From IDS-8 sp965651325 (GTDB lineage: Bacteria; Pseudomonadota; Gammaproteobacteria; Steroidobacterales; Woeseiaceae), in contig CBFGSB010000065.1 of the NCBI GenBank assembly GCA_965651325.1, forward strand, positions 1 through 15,598: DNA of 15,598 bases, written 5' to 3'. Position 1 is the stretch's first letter. Each line of letters begins with the position of its first letter. The position numbers were made by a program, and so were the translations under genes. Positions 6,773 to 14,025 of the stretch are shown here, one piece after another. The notes under the pieces were generated by a model that had not been told where the DNA came from, searched no databases, and worked only from the letters and a program-made list of their open reading frames with translations.

Positions 6773-8143
6773 ATGCATTCCATATTCGCCCGCAAGGCGC
6801 TGCTCGCCGACGGCTGGTCCGCAGGGGTCCGGCTGCACGTGGCCGATGGCCTCGTCGCGGCCGTGGAACCCGCCAGCGCACCGGCAGAGGGCGACATCGA
6901 AGCCGGTATCGTCATCCCCGGGGTCGTCAACGCGCACAGCCACGCCTTCCAGCGGGCGCTCGTCGGCCGTACGGAGCAGCGGGCACCGGCGTCCAGGGAC
7001 AACTTCTGGACCTGGCGCAGCCGCATGTACGCGCTCGCGCAGCGGATCGATGCGGGCGCCCTCGCCGCGATCGCCCGCCAGGCTTACTGCGAGATGCTGT
7101 CGGCCGGCTACACGGGGGTCGTGGAGTTTCATTACCTGCACAGCGAGAGCGCGGAGTCGGGCCCGGGCGAGGCCATGCTGCAGGCGCTCGCAACGGCCGC
7201 CGACGACAGCGGGATCCGCCTGACCTACGTGCCGGTACTCTACGAGCGCGCCGGCTTCGACCAGCCCGAGCCGAACCCGGAGCAGCGCCGCTTCGTCACC
7301 ACTCTGAAGCAGTTCGAAGCGCACTACCGTGCCGCCCGCAAGGCCGCCGGCAGCCGCTTCACCGTCGGCATCGGCGTGCACAGCCTGCGGGCGGCGCCCG
7401 CCGAGTCGCTGGCGCACGTGGCCGCGCTCGCCGAAGCCGACGGCGTGCCCATGCACCTGCACATCGCGGAGCAGCAGCGCGAGGTCGACCAGTGCCTCGT
7501 TGCCCTGGATGCACGGCCGGTGCGCTGGCTGATGCAGCACTTCGAGCTCGATGAACGCTGGTGCCTCGTGCATGCCACGCACCTCGACGACGAGGAAATC
7601 GCGGCGCTTGCGGAATCCGGCGCCGTTGCCTGCCTGTGCCCCAGCACCGAGGCCAATCTCGGCGACGGCCTGTTCCCGCTGGAGCGCTACCTGGAACGCG
7701 GAGGGCGCATCGCCATCGGCTCGGACAGCCACGTCACGATCAATCCCTTCGAGGAACTGCGCTGGCTCGAGTACGGGCAGCGGCTGATCTCGCAAAGCCG
7801 GAACGTCGCACCGGGCCGCCACAGCCATACCGGCCGCACCCTGTTCGAGCTGGCGGTGGCGGGCGGCGCGCTCGCGTCCGGGCTGCCGGGCGACGGTGAG
7901 CTACGGACGGGCGCCTGCGCCGACCTCATCGTGCTCGACGACGACAGCCCCATGCTGGCCGGCCACGAACCGGAATCCCTGCTCGATGCGCTGGTGTTCT
8001 CGGGCTTCACGTTGCCGATCGACCGGGTGATGGCGCGCGGCGAATGGTGCGTAATCGATGGCCGCCACGTGCAGGCCGACAAGGCAAAGCGCGATTACCT
8101 GCGCACCGTCGGCCGGCTTTATCCGCGCGAGGTGCGCGCGTGA
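6773..8143 (+). CDS. hutF: Formimidoylglutamate deiminase
   Basis: Fourth step of the pathway: converts N-formimino-L-glutamate to N-formyl-L-glutamate and ammonia, the step specific to the five-enzyme route. The 456 residues fit the family. It is an amidohydrolase with metal site VVNAHSHAFQRAL (His55, His57), GVHSLRA (His203), MHLHIAEQQREVDQC (His228, His230), VHATHLDD (His267, His270), CPSTEANLGDG (289-299) and GSDSHVTINPFEELR (Asp318). HLHIAEQ plus CPSTEANLGDG separates HutF from guanine deaminase and chlorohydrolase relatives. ATG 6773 has GAGGA six bases upstream. It heads the rightward hut operon just after the HutC operator. Its TGA overlaps the GTG of hutC (GTGA). Confidence 0.96.
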   Translation: MHSIFARKALLADGWSAGVRLHVADGLVAAVEPASAPAEGDIEAGIVIPGVVNAHSHAFQRALVGRTEQRAPASRDNFWTWRSRMYALAQRIDAGALAAIARQAYCEMLSAGYTGVVEFHYLHSESAESGPGEAMLQALATAADDSGIRLTYVPVLYERAGFDQPEPNPEQRRFVTTLKQFEAHYRAARKAAGSRFTVGIGVHSLRAAPAESLAHVAALAEADGVPMHLHIAEQQREVDQCLVALDARPVRWLMQHFELDERWCLVHATHLDDEEIAALAESGAVACLCPSTEANLGDGLFPLERYLERGGRIAIGSDSHVTINPFEELRWLEYGQRLISQSRNVAPGRHSHTGRTLFELAVAGGALASGLPGDGELRTGACADLIVLDDDSPMLAGHEPESLLDALVFSGFTLPIDRVMARGEWCVIDGRHVQADKAKRDYLRTVGRLYPREVRA

Positions 8144-8886
8144 CCGTGCAGGCGAAGCCGCGCTACCAGCAGCTCAAGGAAGAGATCATCGGCCGGATCT
8201 CGCGCGGCGAGCTCAAGCCGAGCGATCGCGTGCCTTCCGAGAACGAGCTGGTGGGGACGGCCGGCGTGTCGCGCATGACGGCCAACCGCGTGCTGCGCGA
8301 GCTGAACGACGAAGGCTACGTGGAGCGTATCGCCGGCCGGGGCACCTTCGTCGCCGACTTCAAAGCCGTGTCGCACGTGCTGGAAGTGCGCAACATCGCC
8401 GACGAGATCGCGCGCCGCGGGCACCGGCACTCGTCCGACGTGCTGCGCCTTGCCGCCGACCGCGCCGGCGACGAGGTGGCGGCAGCGCTCGGCATCCCCG
8501 CGCAAGAGGGCGTGTTTCACGTCCTGATCGTGCATCGCGAGAACGGGGCCCCGATCCAGCTCGAGGATCGTTACGTGCTGACGGCCTTCGCACCGGACAC
8601 GCTCGAGCAGGATTTTCGCGCGATTACGCCGGGCGCCTATTTGTCCGGCATTTCACCACTGCAGGAAGCGGAACACACCGTGCGCGCGGCGATGCCCGAC
8701 GAGCCGGTGCGCAAAAGCCTGCGCATGGGTGCCCACGAACCCTGCCTGCTGGTGATTCGCCGCACGTTCGCGCACGGCCGGGCCGTGAGCTTCGCGCGGC
8801 TCTACCACCCGGGCAACCGCTTCGAATTGAAGGGACATTACACGCCGCCCGGCACGCGGCCGACTGAAACAGGAGTAGTCATTTGA
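8140..8886 (+). CDS. hutC: Histidine-utilisation repressor (GntR family, HutC)
   Basis: Cytoplasmic repressor of hut genes, relieved by urocanate in characterised relatives. I place the start at GTG 8140: it overlaps the hutF stop by four bases and has GAGG seven bases upstream, giving 248 residues. An upstream in-frame start would add 32 residues encoded inside hutF. The N-terminal GntR winged helix is clear: PRYQQLKEEIIGRI, PSENELVGTAGVSRMTANRV, LRELNDEGYVERIAGRGTFV (about 8-72). A UTRA ligand domain follows (about 90-235), with ENGAPIQLEDRYV and the terminal ARLYHPGNRFELKGHY. Lying within the operon, it should control its own synthesis through the operator ahead of hutF. Family and role are well supported; ligand is inferred from homology. 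Confidence 0.94.
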   Translation: MTVQAKPRYQQLKEEIIGRISRGELKPSDRVPSENELVGTAGVSRMTANRVLRELNDEGYVERIAGRGTFVADFKAVSHVLEVRNIADEIARRGHRHSSDVLRLAADRAGDEVAAALGIPAQEGVFHVLIVHRENGAPIQLEDRYVLTAFAPDTLEQDFRAITPGAYLSGISPLQEAEHTVRAAMPDEPVRKSLRMGAHEPCLLVIRRTFAHGRAVSFARLYHPGNRFELKGHYTPPGTRPTETGVVI

Positions 8887-10550
8887 TGAACGATGCATTG
8901 CCGCGCCAGGTGAAAGCGCCGACCGGCACGACCTTGAGCGCAAAAAGCTGGCTGACCGAAGCGCCACTGCGCATGCTCATGAACAACCTGGACCCGGAGG
9001 TCGCGGAACGGCCCGACGATCTCGTCGTTTACGGCGGCATCGGCAAGGCCGCGCGCAACTGGGCCTGCTTCGACGCGATCGTCGAGACGCTGAAGCGGCT
9101 CGAGCGCGACCAGACGCTGCTGGTGCAGTCGGGTAAGCCGGTCGGCGTATTCCGCACGCACGCCGACGCACCGCGCGTGCTCATCGCGAATTCCAACCTC
9201 GTGCCGGCCTGGGCCAACTGGGAGCATTTCCGCGAGCTCGACAGACGAGGCTTGATGATGTTCGGCCAGATGACGGCGGGCTCCTGGATCTACATCGGCA
9301 GCCAGGGCATCGTGCAGGGCACCTACGAGACCTTCGTGGAAATGGGCCGGCAGCATTACGGCGGTAACCTCGCCGGCCGCTGGATCCTCACCGCCGGCCT
9401 CGGCGGCATGGGCGGCGCGCAGCCGCTGGCGGCGACCATGGCGGGTGCGTCGATGCTCGCCGTCGAGTGCCAGGCGGATCGCATCGAGAAGCGGCTGCAG
9501 ACCGGCTACCTCGACACGCGCGCGGACAATCTCGACGAAGCGCTGGAGCTGGTCGAGCGTTCGACGCGCGATCGCAAACCGCTGTCCGTGGGTTTGCTCG
9601 GCAACGCCGCGGACGTGCTGCCGGAGCTCCTGGAGCGCGGCGTGACCCCGGACGCGGTAACGGACCAGACCTCGGCGCACGACCCGGCCAACGGCTACCT
9701 GCCGCAGGGCTGGACCGTGGAAGAGTGGCTGGAGAAGCGCAAGAGCGACCCCGATGCGGTGGTCGAGGCGGCAAGCCGCTCGATGGCCGTGCACGTCGAG
9801 GCGATGCTCGGCTTCAAGCAGAAAGGCGTGCCGACCTTCGACTACGGCAACAACATCCGGCAGGTGGCGTACGACCAGGGCGTCGCGAACGCTTTCGACT
9901 TCCCGGGCTTCGTGCCCGCGTACGTGCGGCCGCTCTTCTGCCGCGGCATCGGCCCGTTCCGCTGGGCAGCGCTTTCCGGCGACCCGGAGGACATCTACCG
10001 CACGGATGCCAAGGTGAAGGAGCTGTTGCCGGACGATGCGCACCTGCACCGCTGGCTCGACCAGGCGCGCGAGCGCATCCGGTTCCAGGGGCTGCCGGCG
10101 CGCATCTGCTGGGTCGGGCTCGGGCAGCGCGATCGGTTAGGGCTCGCGTTCAACGAGATGGTGCGCAAGGGCGAGCTGAAGGCGCCGGTGGTCATCGGGC
10201 GCGATCACCTCGACAGCGGCTCTGTCGCGAGCCCGAACCGGGAAACGGAGGCAATGCAGGACGGCTCGGACGCGGTTTCCGACTGGCCGCTCCTGAACGC
10301 ACTGCTGAATACCGCGAGCGGCGCCACCTGGGTGTCGTTCCATCACGGGGGCGGTGTCGGAATGGGTTACGCGCAGCACGCCGGGCTGGTGATCGTGTGC
10401 GACGGCAGCGAGGAAGCCGACCGGCGCATTGCGCGCGTGCTGTGGAACGATCCGGCGACCGGCGTGATGCGGCACGCCGATGCCGGCTACGAAGTGGCGA
10501 TCCGGTGCGCGGAAGAATGCGGACTCGACCTGCCGATGGTGAACAGATGA
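8886..10550 (+). CDS. hutU: Urocanate hydratase
   Basis: Second step: adds water to urocanate to form 4-imidazolone-5-propionate, using tightly bound NAD+. The 554 residues match the family. Seen in the protein: YGGIGKAARNW (49-59), LLVQSGKPVGVFRTH (78-92), the NAD-binding loop TAGLGGMGGAQPLA (169-182), TDQTSAHDP (259-267), DYGNNIRQVA (319-328) and GLPARICWVGLGQRDRLG with Cys408, the counterpart of the active-site cysteine. FHHGGGVGMGYAQHAG near 485 is also characteristic. The ATG shares one base with the hutC stop (TGATG). AGGAG lies ten bases upstream, and a TTG three bases earlier is a possible alternative start. Identification is secure. Confidence 0.97.
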   Translation: MNDALPRQVKAPTGTTLSAKSWLTEAPLRMLMNNLDPEVAERPDDLVVYGGIGKAARNWACFDAIVETLKRLERDQTLLVQSGKPVGVFRTHADAPRVLIANSNLVPAWANWEHFRELDRRGLMMFGQMTAGSWIYIGSQGIVQGTYETFVEMGRQHYGGNLAGRWILTAGLGGMGGAQPLAATMAGASMLAVECQADRIEKRLQTGYLDTRADNLDEALELVERSTRDRKPLSVGLLGNAADVLPELLERGVTPDAVTDQTSAHDPANGYLPQGWTVEEWLEKRKSDPDAVVEAASRSMAVHVEAMLGFKQKGVPTFDYGNNIRQVAYDQGVANAFDFPGFVPAYVRPLFCRGIGPFRWAALSGDPEDIYRTDAKVKELLPDDAHLHRWLDQARERIRFQGLPARICWVGLGQRDRLGLAFNEMVRKGELKAPVVIGRDHLDSGSVASPNRETEAMQDGSDAVSDWPLLNALLNTASGATWVSFHHGGGVGMGYAQHAGLVIVCDGSEEADRRIARVLWNDPATGVMRHADAGYEVAIRCAEECGLDLPMVNR

Positions 10551-10583
10551 GCCGCAACCCGGTGCAGTGGGTGCCGGCGGCGC

Positions 10584-10589
10584 AAGGAG
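10584..10589 (+). promoter_or_regulatory. Ribosome binding site deciding the hutH start
   Basis: AAGGAG, seven bases before ATG 10597. It decides the start against an in-frame GTG at 10567 that would add ten residues not expected in the family. It is the strongest ribosome site within the hut operon. Confidence 0.75.
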
Positions 10590-10596
10590 CAAGGCA

Positions 10597-12126
10597 ATGC
10601 GTTTGCACATAGACGATCGGCGCATCCAGCTGGCCGAGCTGCGGCGGGCGTGGCGGCAGCCGGTTACGTTGACACTCGGCGAGACGGCGATGGAGGGCAT
10701 CCGCGCCTCGAACGCCCTGATCGCGGAAGTCGTGAAAAGCGGCAAGCAGGTTTACGGCGTGAACACGGGCTTCGGGCGGCTGGCCAACGTTCGCATCGAC
10801 GACGCCGACCTCGTGCACCTGCAGGAAAACCTGATCCGCTCGCACTCCGTCGGCGTCGGGCCGCTGCTGCCGGACGACTGCGTGCGCCTGACGATGGTCC
10901 TCAAGATCGTCGCGCTCGCGAAAGGCTATTCCGGGGTCACGCCGGCGCTCGTCGAGGCGATGTGCGAGCTCGTCAACAAGCACGTTTACCCCTGCATTCC
11001 CTCGCAAGGCTCCGTCGGCGCCTCGGGCGACCTCGCGCCGCTGGCTCACATGGCCGGCGTGCTGCTCGGCTTCGGCAGCGCGCGGGTGCAAGGCGAGACC
11101 CTCGATGCAAACGCCGCGCTGGCCCGCGCCGGGCTCGCGCCGCTCGCGCTCGCGCCGAAGGAAGGGCTGGCTCTGCTGAACGGCACCCAGGTCTCGACCG
11201 CGCTGGCACTGGCCGCGCTGTTCCGCGCGGAGCACGTGCTGGCCGCGTCGGTCGTCGCCGGCGCGCTGTCCGCCGACGCCGTGCAGGGCAGCGACACGCC
11301 GTTCGACGCGCGCATCCAGCAGGTGCGCGGGCAGCCGGGGCAGGCCGCCGTGGCGCTGCTCCTGCGGGAGCTGATGAGCGGCAGCGAGATCCGCGCGTCG
11401 CACGTCGAGTGCAACCGGGTGCAGGATCCGTACTCGATCCGCTGCCAGCCGCAGGTCACCGGTGCCTGCCTCGACGTCATGCGCCACGTCGCCGTGCAGC
11501 TCGCGACGGAAGCGAACGCCGTTACCGACAACCCGCTCGTGTTCACCGACACGGGCTCGGTGCTCTCCGGCGGCAACTTCCACGCGGAGCCCGTGGCGCT
11601 GGCGGCCGACTACCTCGCGCTCGCCATCGCGGAGATCGGCGCCCTGGCCGAGCGGCGCATCGCGCTCCTGATCGACCCGGCCCTGAGCGGGCTGCCGGCG
11701 TTCCTCGTGCGCGAAAGCGGCCTCAATTCCGGGTTCATGATGGCGCAGGTGACGGCCGCGGCGCTCGCCTCGGAGAACAAGTCGCTGGCGCATCCCGCGA
11801 GCGTCGACACGATCCCCACCTCCGCCAACCAGGAAGACCACGTCAGTATGGCCACGTTCGCCGCGAGGCGGCTGCACCGGATGCTGGACAACGTGCAGCA
11901 CATCGTCGCGATCGAGCTGCTGGCGGCGGCGCAGGGCATCGAGTTCCACCGGCCGAAGCAGAGCTCGGAGACGCTGGAGCGGGTGATCGAGCAGATCCGG
12001 GGGCTGTCCGCGCCGTACGCGGAGGATCGCTCCCTGTCCGGCGATATCCAGGTCGTGGCGAGCCGCATCAACGACGGCTTCTTCTACGATTACGCACAGT
12101 CGGTATTGCCGACGTTCCAGCCATGA
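10597..12126 (+). CDS. hutH: Histidine ammonia-lyase
   Basis: First step: removes ammonia from L-histidine to give trans-urocanate. The protein has 509 residues. The prosthetic MIO group forms from Ala142-Ser143-Gly144 in GSVGASGDLAPLAHM, the same numbering as I recall for the well-studied Pseudomonas putida enzyme. Tyr53 in YGVNTGFGRLANV is the catalytic tyrosine of the family. Other conserved parts are LLNGTQVSTALA (about 194-205), QDPYSIRCQPQVTGA (near 275-290), TDNPLVF and PTSANQEDHVSMATFAARRL (about 407-426), the last containing the Gln-Glu-Asp-His motif. A strong AAGGAG supports ATG 10597. It follows hutU after 46 bases, the only real gap in the operon, and its TGA overlaps the hutG ATG (ATGA). 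Secure. Confidence 0.97.
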   Translation: MRLHIDDRRIQLAELRRAWRQPVTLTLGETAMEGIRASNALIAEVVKSGKQVYGVNTGFGRLANVRIDDADLVHLQENLIRSHSVGVGPLLPDDCVRLTMVLKIVALAKGYSGVTPALVEAMCELVNKHVYPCIPSQGSVGASGDLAPLAHMAGVLLGFGSARVQGETLDANAALARAGLAPLALAPKEGLALLNGTQVSTALALAALFRAEHVLAASVVAGALSADAVQGSDTPFDARIQQVRGQPGQAAVALLLRELMSGSEIRASHVECNRVQDPYSIRCQPQVTGACLDVMRHVAVQLATEANAVTDNPLVFTDTGSVLSGGNFHAEPVALAADYLALAIAEIGALAERRIALLIDPALSGLPAFLVRESGLNSGFMMAQVTAAALASENKSLAHPASVDTIPTSANQEDHVSMATFAARRLHRMLDNVQHIVAIELLAAAQGIEFHRPKQSSETLERVIEQIRGLSAPYAEDRSLSGDIQVVASRINDGFFYDYAQSVLPTFQP

Positions 12127-12965
12127 GCGACGACGTCTTTACCTGGCAGCGCGGCGATGCGCCGCTGCTGGTCAGCATTCCGCACGACGGGCGCGCGGTA
12201 CCGGACGACATTGCCGCGCGCATGACCGGGGAAGGCAAGGCCATCCCGGACACGGACTGGCACGTCAGGCGGCTCTACGAATTCGCGGCGGGGACGGGCG
12301 CCAGCGTGCTCGCCGCCAACTACTCGCGCTACGTCGTCGACCTGAACCGTTCGCCGGACGACGAGGCCCTCTACCCGGGGCAGGTTTCGACCGGGCTGTG
12401 CCCGCAGCAGACGTTTGCGGGCGAGCCGATATACGCGGACGGCGCCGGCGTTGACGGTGCGGAAGTCGAGCGACGGGTCCAGGCGTATTGGCGGCCCTAT
12501 CACGATCAGCTCGAGAGCCAGCTCGCCCGGATCCGGCAAGAGCACGGTTTCGCCCTGCTGTGGGACGCGCATTCAATCCGCGGCGAGGTGCCGCGGCTGT
12601 TCGAAGGGCGGCTGCCCGACCTGAACTTCGGTACCAACAGCGGCAAGAGCTGCCCGGAAGAGGTGCTGCGGCCGGTCACCGACGCGGCCGCGCAGCTCCC
12701 GTACGGGGCCGTCGCCAACCAGCGCTTCAAGGGCGGCTACATCACGCGCCATTACGGCCGGCCGGACGAGGGCGTGTATGCCCTGCAGCTCGAAATTGCC
12801 CAACGCAGTTACATGGACGAAGCCACCCTGCGCTATGATGAGGCCCGCGCCGGCGCACTGGCCGAGGCAATCAAGAGTCTCATGACCGTGTTCCGCTACG
12901 CCGCCGTCCTCATCGACAGCCGCCGCATGCTGGATGAGGACACGGATTCCCCGCGAGGTAGCTAG
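12123..12965 (+). CDS. hutG: N-formylglutamate deformylase (amidohydrolase)
   Basis: Last step: hydrolyses N-formyl-L-glutamate to L-glutamate and formate, consuming the product of HutF. The 280-residue protein shows the FGase family pattern: LLVSIPHDGRAVP (15-27, His21), IPDTDWHVRRLYEF (Asp43, Asp45), SRYVVDLNRSPDD (68-80), LWDAHSIRGEVPRLFEG (146-162, His150), LPDLNFGTNSGKSC and KGGYITRHYG. Two different enzymes are called HutG; this one is the formylglutamate type, not the arginase-like formiminoglutamase, which fits the presence of hutF. Translation is coupled to hutH by ATGA. The same frame stays open upstream through hutH, which is a coding shadow and not an extension. Confidence 0.96.
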   Translation: MSDDVFTWQRGDAPLLVSIPHDGRAVPDDIAARMTGEGKAIPDTDWHVRRLYEFAAGTGASVLAANYSRYVVDLNRSPDDEALYPGQVSTGLCPQQTFAGEPIYADGAGVDGAEVERRVQAYWRPYHDQLESQLARIRQEHGFALLWDAHSIRGEVPRLFEGRLPDLNFGTNSGKSCPEEVLRPVTDAAAQLPYGAVANQRFKGGYITRHYGRPDEGVYALQLEIAQRSYMDEATLRYDEARAGALAEAIKSLMTVFRYAAVLIDSRRMLDEDTDSPRGS

Positions 12966-12986
12966 CGGAAGGTTTCGTTCTCATAA

Positions 12987-13505
12987 ATGCGCAAACGCCA
13001 GCGAAAAGAGAACCCCCCGAAGGAGTCTTTCCTCGAAGGCCTCGGGAACCGCCTGCGGGAGACGGCCAACCTCGGCCACGTGCTCGCGACCGAGCCGCGC
13101 GCGTTCCCCGGCGCGGCCGGGCGGGTGCTCAAGCGCTTCGTGCGCACCGTTTGGAACGCGCGGGGCGGTGGCCTTTATGCCTGTGGCTTTGTCGTGACCT
13201 TACTGTGGCTCGAGACGACTACGCTGATCGGCGAGGTGGCTTCGAGCACGAGTCTTGCGAGCTTCGTCACGGACCAGGTCCTCGAGTTCATCTTCCGCTT
13301 CACGGTGCAGTCGCTGCTGAACACGCTGTTCGCGTTTATATGGCCCGTGTGGCTGATCGGCATGTCGCCGCTATGGGGCGGTCTCCTGCTCGCGGCACTG
13401 TATTTTGCATTCCCGCGCTATATCAATGGACCGCTGACGGAATGGCTGTTCCGCGACGACGAGGAGCCGCGGCCGGCGGAGGCGGAGGATGCCTCGCAAC
13501 CCTGA
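12987..13505 (+). CDS. Uncharacterised small inner-membrane protein
   Basis: I do not recognise this 172-residue protein. It begins with a basic, charged stretch (MRKRQRKENPPKESF), followed by an amphipathic region to about residue 57. There are then about three hydrophobic segments: roughly 62-83 (LYACGFVVTLLWL), 100-126 (FTVQSLLNTLFAFIWPVWLI) and 127-143 (WGGLLLAALYFAF). It ends in an acidic tail (RDDEEPRPAEAEDASQP). The basic N-terminus suggests a cytoplasmic start. It lies 21 bases after hutG without a visible terminator and overlaps the DUF488 gene by 17 bases, so all three could share a transcript. The ribosome site is weak (GGAAGG about 15 bases upstream). G/C-rich third positions and membrane-like composition support a real gene; function is unknown. 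Confidence 0.75.
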   Translation: MRKRQRKENPPKESFLEGLGNRLRETANLGHVLATEPRAFPGAAGRVLKRFVRTVWNARGGGLYACGFVVTLLWLETTTLIGEVASSTSLASFVTDQVLEFIFRFTVQSLLNTLFAFIWPVWLIGMSPLWGGLLLAALYFAFPRYINGPLTEWLFRDDEEPRPAEAEDASQP

Positions 13506-14025
13506 GCGGAAAGCCGTGTTCACGATCGGCCATTCGACCCGCAGTTTCGAAGAGCTGGTCACGCTGCTGCGTGCCCACGGCATCGAACGCCTGGTGGACG
13601 TGCGCACCATCCCGCGCTCGCGCCGCAATCCCCAGTTCAACCGCGACACGCTCGGGCCCGCGCTGCGCAACCGGCGCATTGCGTACCGCCACATGCAGAA
13701 GCTCGGCGGCCTGCGCCGCACGCGTCCCGATTCCGTCAACACGGGCTGGCGCAACACCTCGTTTCGGGGTTATGCGGACTACATGCAGACAGGCGAATTC
13801 GAAGAGGCACTTTCCCGGCTGATCGAGCTGGCGGAGGAGAAAAGGACCGCGATCATGTGCGCCGAAGCGGTGCCGTGGCGCTGCCACCGCTCGCTGGTCG
13901 CGGACGCGCTCATCGTGCGCGGCTTCGAAGTCCGCGACATCATGAGCGAGAAGAGCGCAAAGCCGCGCAAGCTGAACCCGATGGCGAAGGTGGACGGTAC
14001 GGAAATCACCTATCCGCCGGAGTAA
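13489..14025 (+). CDS. DUF488 family protein
   Basis: Probably a soluble cytoplasmic protein of 178 residues belonging to the DUF488 family, whose biochemical role is not established. Diagnostic motifs are VFTIGHSTRSFEELVTLL (10-27), LVDVRTIPRSRRNPQFNRD (35-53), AYRHMQKLGGLR (65-76), FRGYADYMQTGEF (92-104) and IMCAEAVPWRCHRSLVADAL (122-141). The last holds two conserved cysteines in a Cys-Ala-Glu ... Cys-His-Arg pattern (Cys124, Cys132), suggesting a redox or metal site; that is inference. GGAGG lies six bases before ATG, and the gene overlaps the upstream membrane-protein gene by 17 bases, so the two are probably co-translated. Its last 20 bases overlap the convergent dehydrogenase gene. Confidence 0.88.
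   Translation: MPRNPERKAVFTIGHSTRSFEELVTLLRAHGIERLVDVRTIPRSRRNPQFNRDTLGPALRNRRIAYRHMQKLGGLRRTRPDSVNTGWRNTSFRGYADYMQTGEFEEALSRLIELAEEKRTAIMCAEAVPWRCHRSLVADALIVRGFEVRDIMSEKSAKPRKLNPMAKVDGTEITYPPE

Noticed and set aside
8044..8139. Longer hutC start inside hutF
   Set aside because: It adds 32 basic residues that are not part of the GntR fold. GTG 8140 has a ribosome site at the right distance and the usual stop-start overlap.
10192..11949. Long minus-strand open frame (585 codons) across hutU and hutH
   Set aside because: It is antisense to two certain enzymes, rich in Arg and His, and shows no domain-like pattern. The minus-strand frames at 6575-7828 and 8838-10049 are rejected for the same reason.
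10650..12122. Upstream extension of the hutG frame through the whole of hutH
   Set aside because: The translation is Arg/Ala/Gly-rich noise overlapping a certain gene. The ATGA junction and the family's length place the hutG start at 12123.
12966..12986. Terminator between hutG and the membrane-protein gene
   Set aside because: Only very short repeats (GCTAGC) are present, with no stable stem or T-run, so no transcript end is supported here.
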